A DNA stretch of 64,000 bases from Paraburkholderia lycopersici (GCF_900096975.1 NZ_FMYQ01000012.1:62001-126000), one strand, 5' to 3'. Positions 1 through 8,246 are shown, counted from the stretch's first letter. A program made the numbers and translations. The notes: generated by a model from the letters alone, not told the origin.

Positions 1-153
1 TTCCCGCTGCTGCGCGAATTGCTGGGCGGATACGATCGCGCGCGCGTCGTGCACTTCTGCGCGATGGCGCTGCTCGCCGCCTTCGTGCTCGTTCACGTGA
101 CGATGGTCGCACTCGTGCCGCGCTCGCTGCTCACCATGCTGCGCGGACGCTGA
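1..153 (+). CDS. Cytochrome b561-type membrane subunit (C-terminal end, gene cut by window start)
   Basis: The window opens inside a reading frame that continues for 50 codons to a TGA. The fragment has one hydrophobic helix (about fragment residues 18-39) with histidines at fragment positions 18 and 32, a spacing typical of haem-binding helices of the cytochrome b561 / thiosulfate-reductase cytochrome b family, then a short basic cytoplasmic tail. The next gene, 56 bp downstream, encodes a molybdopterin oxidoreductase. Such cytochromes commonly carry electrons from a periplasmic molybdoenzyme to the quinone pool, so the two probably form one complex. The family call rests on this short tail plus the neighbour, so it is moderate. 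Confidence 0.6.
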   Translation, partial: FPLLRELLGGYDRARVVHFCAMALLAAFVLVHVTMVALVPRSLLTMLRGR

Positions 154-209
154 ATATGCCGCTCCGTGCGAAGCCTGACATTCCGCATCGCATTTCGTAA
201 GGATTACCT

Positions 210-986
210 ATGAAAAATACCGATCGCGAGATCATCTCACTTGACCGCGCCGCGATTCTTGCCGACGCGCGGCGCGAACTCGACATGCCGTCACGGCGCC
301 TGTTCGGCAAGCGCCTGCTCACGCTCGGCGGTCTTTCGATGCTCACGGGCTGCACGCTCACCGACGACGCCTCGGTCAACACGTTCCTCACCGCCGTTTC
401 GCGCCTGAACGATCGCGTGCAAGCGTGGCTGTTCGATCCTCGACAACTCGCGCCCACGTACACCGAAGCCCAGATCACGCGGCCATTTCCCTTCAACGCG
501 TTCTATAGCGAAAGCGAGGCGCCCATCGTCGACGGCGGCGACTATCGGCTCGAGCTCAGCGGACTGGTCAAAGGCCAGCGCATCTGGCGGCTGCCCGAGT
601 TGTACGCGCTTCCGCATGCGGAGCAGATCACGCGGCATATCTGCGTCGAAGGCTGGAGCGCAGTTGGCCGTTGGGGCGGCACGCCGTTCGGGCATTTCCT
701 GCGTCGCGTGAATGCGGATCTCACCGCGAAATATGTGGGATTTCGTTGCGCCGACAACTACTACGAAAGCATCGACATGGCCACGGCGCTGCACCCGCAA
801 ACGCTGCTTGCCTTCGACTACGACGGCGAGCGTCTGCCTGCGAAATACGGCTATCCGATGAAACTGCGCATGCCGACGAAGCTCGGCTACAAAAACCCCA
901 AGCACATTGTCGAGATATTCGTCACGAACACATATCCAGGCGGCTATTGGGTCGACCAGGGCTACAACTGGTTCGGCGGTTCGTGA
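210..986 (+). CDS. Molybdopterin-dependent oxidoreductase, sulfite-oxidase/MsrP-like fold
   Basis: 258 residues with the oxidoreductase molybdopterin-binding domain filling residues 95-250. The conserved block RHICVEGWSAVGRW supplies Cys145, which in this family ligates the molybdenum. The N-terminus carries a twin-arginine pair (SRRLFGK, Arg29-Arg30), a hydrophobic stretch and an LTGC lipobox-like tetrapeptide ending at Cys48. It is therefore probably Tat-exported and possibly lipid-anchored in the periplasm. An AAGGA ribosome-binding site precedes the ATG. The upstream partner is a cytochrome b561-type protein. The physiological substrate cannot be read from the sequence; reductase or oxidase activity on small S- or N-oxides are both possible. 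Confidence 0.82.
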   Translation: MKNTDREIISLDRAAILADARRELDMPSRRLFGKRLLTLGGLSMLTGCTLTDDASVNTFLTAVSRLNDRVQAWLFDPRQLAPTYTEAQITRPFPFNAFYSESEAPIVDGGDYRLELSGLVKGQRIWRLPELYALPHAEQITRHICVEGWSAVGRWGGTPFGHFLRRVNADLTAKYVGFRCADNYYESIDMATALHPQTLLAFDYDGERLPAKYGYPMKLRMPTKLGYKNPKHIVEIFVTNTYPGGYWVDQGYNWFGGS

Positions 987-1074
987 CGTTTGGATGCCGC
1001 TTCACGCGGCGGATTCGTCTTATGTTCGCCCGAACGCGGGCTTCGTTTTTTCCACCCAGCAAGGAGCAATGCAA

Positions 1075-1341
1075 ATGAACACAATCGCAATCGCAGCCAT
1101 CGCCATGTCGGCCGCACTCTTCAGCGCAGGCGCAAGCACTGCATTCGCGCAGGCGAGCGGCGCGATGTCGAACGACGCCATGCCGCAAGGCCAGATGAAC
1201 AAGGACGGCATGGGAAAAAGTGCCATGTCGCATGAAACGAAAGGCAACAGTAGCGCAATGAGTCACGACTCGATGAACAAGCCGATGAAGCACGATGCAA
1301 TGGGCATGGATCATCCGGCATCGGGCGCCATGGCCCATTGA
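1075..1341 (+). CDS. Met/Lys/Asp-rich exported protein (pentapeptide MXKDX repeat type)
   Basis: 88 residues: a clean signal peptide (hydrophobic core about residues 3-20, cleavage likely after AFAQA or STAFA) followed by a low-complexity, Met-, Asn-, Lys-, Asp- and His-rich chain with spaced elements such as [19 protein letters not shown] and KHDAM. This resembles the small MXKDX repeat proteins common in Burkholderia, although the repeats are imperfect. The ATG at 1075 is preferred over the in-frame ATG at 1069 because the AAGGAG at 1061-1066 gives 8 bp spacing to the former but only 2 bp to the latter. Role unknown; a Met/His-rich secreted chain could bind copper or other metals, which is inference. 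Confidence 0.65.
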   Translation: MNTIAIAAIAMSAALFSAGASTAFAQASGAMSNDAMPQGQMNKDGMGKSAMSHETKGNSSAMSHDSMNKPMKHDAMGMDHPASGAMAH

Positions 1342-1353
1342 GCAACCGTACGG

Positions 1354-1389
1354 CGCTCCCGGCGCAGCTTTGCGGCGGGAGCGTTTATT
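1354..1389 (+). terminator. Rho-independent-like terminator after the MXKDX gene
   Basis: CGCTCCC (1354-1360) pairs with GGGAGCG (1377-1383), and the inner bases can partly extend the stem. TTTATT follows directly. It lies 12 bp beyond the stop codon of the Met-rich protein gene. Confidence 0.6.
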
Positions 1390-1472
1390 GCGCACTTTGC
1401 CGCCGTGGGCTCTCGAAAGCCAAATCCTGTTTCAATGGGGAACGAACGGTGGCGGCGTCGAACCGAAATATC

Positions 1473-1501
1473 TTGACTTTCCCCGCTTTCCAGCGTAACG
1501 T
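1473..1501 (+). promoter_or_regulatory. Sigma-70-like promoter of the cold-shock gene
   Basis: TTGACT at 1473-1478 and TAACGT at 1496-1501 are separated by 17 bp, matching -35/-10 spacing. Transcription would start near 1508, giving a leader of about 140 nt before the csp start codon. Long structured leaders are typical of cold-shock mRNAs. The assignment is by consensus only. Confidence 0.5.
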
Positions 1502-1646
1502 CGGCGCGCTAAAGTCTTCAAGAAGCGCGATTGCTGTTCATCATTCACCGCACGCTGCGGTACTCGTTGTCCTTTCCCTCCTTGATTCTTTTCCCCGCGC
1601 CCGTCTGGTGCGCATCTCTATATATGTTCATATTCAGGAGAAATCC

Positions 1647-1850
1647 ATGGACACCGGTACCGTAAAGTGGTTTAACGACAGCAAGGGTTTTGGCTTTATC
1701 ACGCCCGACGCAGGCGGCGACGATTTGTTCGCGCATTTCTCGGAAATTCGCGGCAGCGGCTTCAAGACCCTCGCGGAAGGCCAGAAGGTCAGCTACGAGA
1801 CGAAGCGCGGCCCCAAGGGCATGCAGGCATCGAACATCACCCCGCTGTAA
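1647..1850 (+). CDS. Cold-shock protein (CspA family)
   Basis: 67 residues forming a single cold-shock domain. It opens with the family signature TGTVKWFND and contains RNP1 (KGFGFI, residues 13-18) and RNP2 (DLFAHF, residues 26-31, with Leu/Ala where many members have Val/Val). It binds single-stranded RNA or DNA as an RNA chaperone in the cytoplasm. Full family length. The ATG is preceded by AGGAGAAATCC, a good ribosome-binding site. The gene stands alone between two terminator-like elements, with a separate promoter and a long leader. Whether it is cold-inducible or constitutive cannot be told from the protein. Confidence 0.93.
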   Translation: MDTGTVKWFNDSKGFGFITPDAGGDDLFAHFSEIRGSGFKTLAEGQKVSYETKRGPKGMQASNITPL

Positions 1851-1899
1851 GTCATTTTCGCTCCGCCAGCCGCCATGACGGCGGCGGTGCCGATTCTCA

Positions 1900-1926
1900 G
1901 GAAACGCGAGCGTCCTCGCGGTTTCC
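1900..1926 (+). terminator. Stem-loop downstream of the cold-shock gene
   Basis: GGAAAC-GCGAG (1900-1910) pairs with CTCGCGGTTTCC (1915-1926) across a CGTC loop with one bulged base. No T-tract follows, so this may be a processed 3' end or a factor-dependent terminator. A smaller GC-rich hairpin (1869-1885) and a CCAG/CTGG hairpin (about 1926-1944) flank it. Confidence 0.45.
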
Positions 1927-2387
1927 AGCCAGGTATTAAATAGCTGGCGCCCCACCGACGACGCAAACGCACCCCGTTCCTCCGACCTCCGCAAAGGGGT
2001 CGGCTCCGTCTTTTTTAAAAAGACAAAGTGTGAATTCCTTTCGCCAGCATTACCGCGGTTACGCGGCCAGGCCCTCGGCGCACCGTCTTCCCGGCGGCTG
2101 TTTCTTCGAATCTCGCACTCACACGTCCCGGCAGTCGCGAAAGAACGTTCGATTCCGAATTTTAGCCTCGGGCTTTTCGGATCATTGGCGCGATAGGGCA
2201 CCGCTCCGACGCGGATAGATAGACAACGACAGGCTGCGCCGCGTAGGCGAATCGAAGAGGAAGTGGGTGCGATCGACGTCCTCGTCCACAACGAGGACGT
2301 CAAGGCGCTTCTTGCGGCGCTGCCCGGGCGAAATCCTTCGGTCCCGTTGCGCCTCACCTCACACCGATTCCGTCAACACTTCACGAA
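1927..2387. other. Intergenic stretch between the cold-shock gene and the dynamin-like operon
   Basis: About 460 bp with no reading frame that looks coding. It holds an A/T near-palindrome (GTC, six T, five A, GAC, 2008-2024) and otherwise unstructured sequence. It is the 3' end region for genes converging from both sides. Confidence 0.6.
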
Positions 2388-3935
2388 CTAGAAAGCGACG
2401 TTCTGGAACGCTGTCGTGAGCGCGGCCCAGTCGCTCCGGTCCTGATCGAGCCCGCCCGACTTCGCCCGCAATTCGTCGCGACGCGCCTCCACGGGCTGCA
2501 ACTCCTCCAGCTGAACGTGCGCGATCACGTCGGTCACGCTCTGCATCAGGCTCGAGTAAAGCTGCGAGCAGGCCTCCTCGATCCACTGGCCGCGCTGCAA
2601 CGCACGGTCCTGCTTCGTCTGGATGTCGCGCTCTTCGCCGTAATACTCGACTCCCACTTCCGCCAGCACGGCAACCACCTGAATCACGGGAGCGGCCTTG
2701 TTCGCCCAACTGCCGAGCGTCTTCGACCAGCGCCCCTTGAGCCCCGGAATCTTCAACTTGCGGCCGAACTCCAGCAGCGATTTCACATGGTCCTTGTTGA
2801 CGCCCTTCATTCCTTGCAGCGCGGCGTCGAGTATCTTGTTGCCGAACTCGCTGCCGTTCGCGTCGTCCCCTTGCGGAAATTCGAGCCCGTCGGCCGCGAG
2901 CGCAGCGCCGATGCGCCCCTTGACGTTGTGCTTGAGCTCCTGCTGCAACCAGTTCTGGACGATCTCGCTCACCGCCTCGCCAACTTGCGTCAGCGCGGCG
3001 AGCACGGCGTCGCTCGTGCCGCCTTGTGCAATGGTGTCGCTGATCGTCGGGCGCCTCAGCATCAGCTCCGTGCGGATCTTGCTGGACGCCGCGTTCGTAA
3101 GCAACCGGTACTCGCGGGTAATATGCCCAATCTGCGCGTCTACCGCCTGCATGTCGCCCTGCGGCGGCGCCTCCCTGTCGATCGAAGCCGACACCGGCTG
3201 CAGCAGCGAACGCTCCAGCCCCGCGTACATCTGTTGCAAGAGCTGCTTCTGGCTGTCGTACTGCACGAGCCATTCGCGGAAGCGAAGCATGAAAACGTCG
3301 AAGCGCGAATGCTCGAGCAGCACGGCCTTGTTTTCGAGCCGGGCGCGGCAAGCCGACTTGACGTTCATGAGGATCGTCGGGACCGCGGCGAGGCTTGCCG
3401 TGTCAAATCCGCGCCGTTGCGCGTATGTCGTGAGCGTATGGGTGAAACGCGCCTGGATCGCTTCGATGCGCGCCGGATCGCCGTCTTCGTAGTTCAGGAC
3501 GATGAAGAGGGGCCGCTTCTGCTCGAGCAAGTCGAAGATGCGCCCCATGATGTCGCTCGCATCCTGATCCTCCTGGCGCAGCACGAACACGATCAGGTCG
3601 GCGCGCTCGAGTTGCGCGAGGCTGATGGCCTCGTGCTCGATCGGCGCGTTGACACCGGGCGTGTCGAGCAGCACGTGGCCGTCCCATTCGTGGAAGTCCA
3701 CCGTGTCCGTCGTGGGCACGTCGCCATGCCGCGCCACTTCGCGCCCGACCAAGGCGTTGATCAGCGTGCTCTTGCCCGCGTTATAGGCTCCGAACAGCAT
3801 GATGTGAATCTTCTGTGCGTCGACTCGCGTCTGCCATTCGGCGATGATCGCCTCGGAGCCGGGAAGATACCGCGTGGCCAGGGGCGCGGCCTGGCCGAGC
3901 AACGACTTGTATTGTTCAAACGGATTCACGTGCAA
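2388..3935 (-). CDS. Dynamin-like GTPase (515 aa), second of a tandem pair
   Basis: The N-terminal GTPase domain shows a P-loop GAYNAGKST (residues 49-57), a switch Thr pair (VPTTDT, about 74-78), a G3 DTPG (91-94) and a degenerate G4 region (NYED, 148-151). The rest (about 230-515) is predicted to be mostly helical, consistent with a dynamin-type stalk, and it has a short hydrophobic stretch (VIQVVAVLAEVGVEYY) that could touch membrane. Known family members hydrolyse GTP to tether or remodel membranes. It is the last gene of a minus-strand run; its start overlaps the end of the upstream dynamin-like gene by 20 bp, implying translational coupling and probably a hetero-oligomer. Specific function unknown. 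Confidence 0.75.
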   Translation of the reverse strand: MHVNPFEQYKSLLGQAAPLATRYLPGSEAIIAEWQTRVDAQKIHIMLFGAYNAGKSTLINALVGREVARHGDVPTTDTVDFHEWDGHVLLDTPGVNAPIEHEAISLAQLERADLIVFVLRQEDQDASDIMGRIFDLLEQKRPLFIVLNYEDGDPARIEAIQARFTHTLTTYAQRRGFDTASLAAVPTILMNVKSACRARLENKAVLLEHSRFDVFMLRFREWLVQYDSQKQLLQQMYAGLERSLLQPVSASIDREAPPQGDMQAVDAQIGHITREYRLLTNAASSKIRTELMLRRPTISDTIAQGGTSDAVLAALTQVGEAVSEIVQNWLQQELKHNVKGRIGAALAADGLEFPQGDDANGSEFGNKILDAALQGMKGVNKDHVKSLLEFGRKLKIPGLKGRWSKTLGSWANKAAPVIQVVAVLAEVGVEYYGEERDIQTKQDRALQRGQWIEEACSQLYSSLMQSVTDVIAHVQLEELQPVEARRDELRAKSGGLDQDRSDWAALTTAFQNVAF

Positions 3936-5703
3936 TGTCCTTTTTCAACTGGCTAAGTTCCCGCTCGCTGGCGGCGACGACGTCGTCGATCCGCTGGATC
4001 TCGTCCGTCACCTGCTTGACGCAGGTCCGGCAACGCTCGACCAGCTCGCCGACCACGCCCGGAAGGCGCTCGCGCAAATCCGCCGAGATCGCCGCGTAAA
4101 GGCGCTCGTAGCTCACGCCCACGGGAATGCGCAGACGCTCTGTCTCGACCAGATAGTCGCCGCCCTTTTCGCCGAGCAGCGCGCTCACCGCGCCGCCCAC
4201 GAGCCCGCCGATGGCCTCGCCCGCCCCCACGCCGGCAATCGTCCCGGCGCCCGGAAACAGGACAGAGCCGATCAGACCGCCGAGAAACATGCCCCCCAGC
4301 CCCGCCGCCCCGGCCACGGCGCTCTTCTTCCAGCCTCCCCGCTTGACCTCGCATTCCTCGGTGACGTCGTCGAAGGCGCCATACTGCCCTTCCTTCATGG
4401 CGACCAGTGCGGCGCCCATCTCGTGCGCATATTCCTCCAGCTCGCGCGCAATGTGCTCTTCGACCACCTTGCGGACCAGCGCGGTCAGTTCGCGGTGCAC
4501 GGCCGCCGTGTCACGCGTCTTCTTGTGGCGTTCGAGCAGATTGGCCAGTTCGCCGAGTACCTCGTCCAGCACGCCGCTTCTGATTTTCGGACCTGCGGCG
4601 TCCAGCGATTTCGACGCGTCCTCCGCATTCTTGCGCATGGTTTCGAGGTGCGGGCGGATCTGCACCTGCAGCGCCTGCACCACATCCTTTTCGAGGTGAC
4701 TGAGCGCGAGCTCGGCCGCCTTGCGCTTCTTGATGCCCGTCGCGGCCTCCGCGATCACGATCAGCTCGTCGAAAAGACGCTGGAATCCCGCGCCCTCGAG
4801 CGCTTCGTCCGGCTCCGGACTTTTGCGGACCACTAGCGCCGAGACCGAAACCGGGCGGCGCACGAGGCCGTCGTCCATCCCGGACAGGCGCAGCTTGGCC
4901 TGCGCCCGTTCGAGCACGTCGCTTTCCTGCAACGTGCGGTTGTCCGCGGTCTTGTTCTTCAAGACTGCCACGATCTGCCCATCGAACTCATCTTCTTCCG
5001 ACAAGTCGCTCTTCGTGATGACGGGAAGCAGCGGCTTGCTGCGCTTCAATTCTTCTCGCAGTTCGTCCAGCTCCTGGACCTGGCCCGGTGATGTCGAACT
5101 GGTGAGCCACAGGACACCGTCGGCGCTATCGGTGAAACTCTTCGTGAGCGCGCCGTTTTCGGCCGTGACCGAATGCAGGCCCGGCGTGTCGAGCAGAATG
5201 AGCTTCTCGCCGAGCCTGATACCTTGAATGCGCGCGGTGGCCTCCGTCGCCGCTTCGACGAACGGTTCATGGGTCTCGACGATCTCGCCGTTTTCGAAAC
5301 AGAAATACTGGACGTGGCCGCCGTGCCGTTTGAATCGCTCGGCAAGGAAATTGCAAAATGAACTCTTGCCGGCGTTGACCTTGCCGAAAACAAGCAGGAT
5401 GCCCTGGTCGCCAAACTGTTCGCTGAGACGCCGCATAGGCCCGCTGTTGTCCAGCGCGCGCGCCCACCCGGCGACGCACTCGCCGATCTGCTGACGCAGT
5501 TGCTGGATCTGGCCCGCGAGGGTGCTGCCCGCCTTGAGCCCCTTCACGCCATGCGGCCCGACGGCAAGTCTCGCCTCCAGTCTTTCCTTCCAGTCATTGA
5601 GCTCATCGACTCTGGCTTGCATGTCCCGCGTGACGAACTCGAATTGCTTCAACTTCTCGATGAAGCGCACTTCCGATGTCGTTTCTTTCATCTTCCCTTT
5701 CAC
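3916..5703 (-). CDS. Dynamin-like GTPase (595 aa), first of a tandem pair
   Basis: The GTPase domain has P-loop GKVNAGKSS (107-115), G3 DTPG (172-175) and a canonical G4 TKSD (230-233). Residues 1-100 are a charged helical lead. After a helical middle (about 320-450) comes a Gly/Ala/Leu-rich hydrophobic segment (about 455-512, for example GLGGMFLGGLIGS and AGEAIGGLVGGA) that looks like a membrane-inserting hairpin. An amphipathic helical tail follows. This layout fits bacterial dynamin-like proteins whose paddle inserts in the inner membrane. The gene overlaps the next one by 20 bp and lies 52 bp after a coiled-coil gene. The ATG at 5691 (fifth codon) is an alternative start. Role unknown; membrane remodelling or stress defence is inference. 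Confidence 0.75.
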   Translation of the reverse strand: MKGKMKETTSEVRFIEKLKQFEFVTRDMQARVDELNDWKERLEARLAVGPHGVKGLKAGSTLAGQIQQLRQQIGECVAGWARALDNSGPMRRLSEQFGDQGILLVFGKVNAGKSSFCNFLAERFKRHGGHVQYFCFENGEIVETHEPFVEAATEATARIQGIRLGEKLILLDTPGLHSVTAENGALTKSFTDSADGVLWLTSSTSPGQVQELDELREELKRSKPLLPVITKSDLSEEDEFDGQIVAVLKNKTADNRTLQESDVLERAQAKLRLSGMDDGLVRRPVSVSALVVRKSPEPDEALEGAGFQRLFDELIVIAEAATGIKKRKAAELALSHLEKDVVQALQVQIRPHLETMRKNAEDASKSLDAAGPKIRSGVLDEVLGELANLLERHKKTRDTAAVHRELTALVRKVVEEHIARELEEYAHEMGAALVAMKEGQYGAFDDVTEECEVKRGGWKKSAVAGAAGLGGMFLGGLIGSVLFPGAGTIAGVGAGEAIGGLVGGAVSALLGEKGGDYLVETERLRIPVGVSYERLYAAISADLRERLPGVVGELVERCRTCVKQVTDEIQRIDDVVAASERELSQLKKDIARESV

Positions 5704-5755
5704 TTCCTGGCCCCGCTCGCTATTCGATCAGGTGTGTCGGTCATGCGATCGGCGC

Positions 5756-6247
5756 TCACGATTGCGCGGCAACCGCTTCCTCCCCGCCGTGCGGCGCGGC
5801 AGCCCGCTCCGCCATCAACGAGCGAATCGCCTGCGCCGCCTGCTCCAGACGTTCGATTTCGTCCTTCAGGGCTTCCATCCCGGCCGTGTGCGCCTGCATC
5901 TCCGCCGTTTCCTGATACCGCTTGATGAACTTCCCCTCTGCATCGGTCGCCGAGCCGGATGAACACGCCTTGACGAACTCATCGATTTCGACGTCGGTGA
6001 CCGTGAGGTGGTGCTTCTGAAAGAAGCTTTTCAGCATGACCGCCGACTCTCTTTGCGCAACGCGGCGCACGCCCTCTCGTCTCGCGGCCTCCACCTGGAG
6101 AGCGGACGACGACGTGCTGCTGGACGACGACGAATCGGACGGAGAAGGAATGGCGTCCGTCAGTTTCTGGATGCCGTCCGCGATGGATTCGAGCGCGGTT
6201 TCCGCCACCGATTCCAACATGCTGCCCAAACTGGAGAAAAAGCCCAT
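5756..6247 (-). CDS. Small protein with N-terminal amphipathic helix, Ser-rich linker and coiled coil
   Basis: 163 residues, no recognised family. Residues 2-33 could form a long amphipathic helix (FFSSLGSMLESVAETALES), residues 36-48 are almost all Ser, and residues about 122-150 form a heptad-like coiled coil rich in Glu, Leu and Ala. The longer frame upstream is not used: the ATG at 6247 has a GGGAGG ribosome-binding site 7 bp away and sits 2 bp after the stop of the small GTPase gene. Sandwiched between GTPase genes, it may be an adaptor or membrane-recruitment factor for the dynamin-like pair (inference from context). Confidence 0.6.
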   Translation of the reverse strand: MGFFSSLGSMLESVAETALESIADGIQKLTDAIPSPSDSSSSSSTSSSALQVEAARREGVRRVAQRESAVMLKSFFQKHHLTVTDVEIDEFVKACSSGSATDAEGKFIKRYQETAEMQAHTAGMEALKDEIERLEQAAQAIRSLMAERAAAPHGGEEAVAAQS

Positions 6248-6249
6248 GC

Positions 6250-7062
6250 TCAAACCTCCCGGATTTTTTCGTGAATGTCGGCTTGAATCTGGGCAAGCTC
6301 GCCCTTGAAAAGCGCCATCAGCCGGTTGCGCTCGGCCGAGAGCATCTTCAGGCGCCCGTAACGGTCGGCGCCGGCGGACGCCAGACGCGAGCGCAAGAGA
6401 ATGCCCGTCATCTGCAGTTCGTCGGCCCGCGCGGCAAAAACCTGGCGGACCGCCGCGGCGATACGGTCCTTCAGCGCCAGCATGCCGCTCTTCTCGATCA
6501 ACAGCTGCTTGCCGCCTTCGCATCCGCGCCTGTAGCGGACCGCCGAAACGGGCAGGATTTCCAGCGAAGCGGCCTGCTCCCTGATGACGCGCAGGATGTC
6601 CGCGAGCGTGTCTTCGCCCACTTCCTCGATCTGCGTGATGACCACCAGCGCCTTGCGCCGGGTATGCCCGGCATCGGCGGCAAGTTCGGCGAGCAGCGCC
6701 TTTTCACTGCCGTCGAGTTCCCCTTCGCGCGCCGAATGGACGAAGAGCCGGATGTCCGCCTCCTCCCAGCTCCCGCGCAGGGCGCGGCGATCGTCCTCGG
6801 TCTGGACGTCGGCGTCGAGTCCCGGTGCGTCGAGCCAGCGCACGCCCGCCTGGTCGAACGCATCCAGTTCCGTGGTCTGCCGCGCGTCGGAAACCGCGAA
6901 CACGCCCTGACCGATCAACGCGTTCAGCAGCGTGCTCTTGCCGTGATTGAACTTCCCCAAAACCGTCACGACCGGCAACTTGCCGGCATCTGCGAGCTGT
7001 TCGAGGCGCGCGGCGTCCGCCGCGCGTTCCGGCAGCAGCTCTGAAATCACTGTCAAGTCCAT
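6250..7062 (-). CDS. Small P-loop GTPase of the dynamin-like cluster (270 aa)
   Basis: The GTPase domain occupies residues 25-190: P-loop GKFNHGKST (36-44), switch region ARQTTELD (about 60-67), G3 in the variant form DAPG (78-81) and a degenerate G4 TQIE (143-146) where TKxD is usual. A helical tail of about 80 residues follows. P-loops of the form F/Y-N-x-GKST are typical of dynamin-like and related membrane GTPases. It lies 2 bp before the coiled-coil gene and upstream of two larger GTPases, so three different GTPases are made from one transcript. The variant G4 may lower guanine specificity. Specific function unknown. Confidence 0.72.
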   Translation of the reverse strand: MDLTVISELLPERAADAARLEQLADAGKLPVVTVLGKFNHGKSTLLNALIGQGVFAVSDARQTTELDAFDQAGVRWLDAPGLDADVQTEDDRRALRGSWEEADIRLFVHSAREGELDGSEKALLAELAADAGHTRRKALVVITQIEEVGEDTLADILRVIREQAASLEILPVSAVRYRRGCEGGKQLLIEKSGMLALKDRIAAAVRQVFAARADELQMTGILLRSRLASAGADRYGRLKMLSAERNRLMALFKGELAQIQADIHEKIREV

Positions 7063-7128
7063 GGATTCAGCGTAATGAATAACGAAAGAAGAGACGCGTC
7101 GCGGCGTCCCGCCCGGATTGAATCCGCA

Positions 7129-7578
7129 TCAGGATCGGCTGCCGCCCGGAAACGGCCATGCCGCCGCAGGATTGAGCGCCGGCTTCGGAGCCGGCGCCGC
7201 CGAACGTGCGTCCTCCGCAACGGGCGCCGCCTTTGTCGCACGCTTCGCCGCCGGCCTGGATTCCCCAGTCCTGCGAGCTGCGCCGTCAGGCGCCGTTCGC
7301 TTCGCGGCAACGGCCTTCTTTGGCGCCGCTTTCTTCGCAACGGGGCGCACCGGCGCAGGACCCGGCGCCTCGTCCTTCAGGTTCGAAGCGTCGGCCTTGC
7401 CTTGATAACCGAACACCTGTTCCGGGGTAAAGCCGTGATGCCGGATGTGGGAGCGCACGGCGTCGAGCGTCTGCTGCACCTCCTGCAGACGCGACTTCAG
7501 GGAAGCCGTCGGGCTGCCCCCGGTGGACTCGTTCTTTTTTCGTACCGACACGTTTTCATGCTCCACGTTGCTTTGCAA
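7129..7578 (-). CDS. H-NS/histone H1-like Ala-Lys-Pro-rich protein
   Basis: 149 residues if the TTG at 7578 is the start; this TTG has GAGG four bases upstream. No ATG exists in frame, and GTG codons at 7566 and 7551 are alternatives. Residues 25-55 form a helical segment with VRSHIRHHGFTPEQVFGY, reminiscent of the oligomerisation region of betaproteobacterial H-NS proteins. The remainder is a basic, Ala/Lys/Pro-rich tail (KKAAPKKAVAAKR) like histone H1-type DNA-binding tails. The usual H-NS C-terminal signature (WSGRGR) is missing. It lies 66 bp upstream of the GTPase genes on the same strand and might be a nucleoid protein or silencer of the cluster. Family assignment is tentative. Confidence 0.45.
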   Translation of the reverse strand: MQSNVEHENVSVRKKNESTGGSPTASLKSRLQEVQQTLDAVRSHIRHHGFTPEQVFGYQGKADASNLKDEAPGPAPVRPVAKKAAPKKAVAAKRTAPDGAARRTGESRPAAKRATKAAPVAEDARSAAPAPKPALNPAAAWPFPGGSRS

Positions 7579-7866
7579 TTTGCCTCGCTTGCGTGCGCGG
7601 CTCCACTGTCTCCACGATCACCGCACGCCAACCCAGCCATCCAGAGACGCTACCTCCGATGAACGGGGACCCTCACGAAGCCTGCGATGGATATCGGAGA
7701 TGCCGGAGCAGTCGTCTTGCCCGGCCGCATCGCGCAGCGGGCCGGCGATGTCGCGGTCCGGATCAGGCATGGGCAAGCAGTGGCCCGGGAAGAAGTCCGT
7801 GTCGGCATTAACGGCCGGTAGCGCGCTTTCTTGAGCGCTTCACGCGGCACACTCCAGGCATTTCGC

Positions 7867-8010
7867 TCAATTCATGCGCGCCGCATCGTTGAGCGCGTCG
7901 CGCCGCACCTTTTCGATGTATTTACCGAGCGCCACCGTGGACAGAACGCCGACGGCGAAGGTGATCGCGAATGCGGCAAGGCTCTCGAGCGGCGAGTTAT
8001 TGTTCATCAT
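7867..8010 (-). CDS. Small single-span membrane protein
   Basis: 47 residues starting MMNNN, with one hydrophobic helix at about residues 11-30 (LAAFAITFAVGVLSTVALG) followed by a basic tail (KYIEKVRRDAL). Two adjacent ATG codons (8010, 8007) can start it. The frame is open further upstream, but the N-terminal extension looks non-coding. No family recognised. The positive charges after the helix suggest that the C-terminus stays in the cytoplasm. It is not obviously in an operon; the 7579-7866 stretch upstream of the H-NS-like gene holds only a doubtful short frame. Confidence 0.4.
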   Translation of the reverse strand: MMNNNSPLESLAAFAITFAVGVLSTVALGKYIEKVRRDALNDAARMN

Positions 8011-8206
8011 GATGCATCGACTCCGTAGCGGTTGAACTGCCGGTCGAACAGGCCTTCTGCAAAGGCGCTGTCCGGTACCGGACTTCACTGTAGCGACTCA
8101 TCCGGACAAATCATGTCCCGATGAACATCGTGGCGCCGACGCCCGTTGCGTCTCCCTCTGCCCTATGCGCCCGCGACTGGCGCAGCCGTGTGCAGCGGGT
8201 CCGATT

Positions 8207-8246
8207 GACGCCGGACTGACGCCGGACTGACGCCGGATCGACGCCG
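8207..8246. repeat. Short tandem repeat, 11-bp unit
   Basis: GACGCCGGACT occurs at 8207-8217 and 8218-8228, followed by a variant ending ATC at 8229-8239 and a 7-bp partial unit. It lies just beyond the stop codon of the NERD-helicase gene, so slippage here would not alter a protein. Confidence 0.85.

Noticed and set aside
2008..2024. A/T near-palindrome considered as a terminator
   Set aside because: The arms have no room for a loop and there is no GC stem, so it is unlikely to fold as a terminator.
2517..3956. 479-codon plus-strand frame opposite a dynamin-like gene
   Set aside because: Antisense shadow with low-complexity composition; the minus strand has a clear GTPase P-loop and DTPG.
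7650..7850. 66-codon minus-strand frame before the small membrane protein gene
   Set aside because: No ribosome-binding site, Arg/Pro/Ser/Thr-rich composition and no hydrophobic pattern; a competing frame in the same place looks slightly better but is also unproven.
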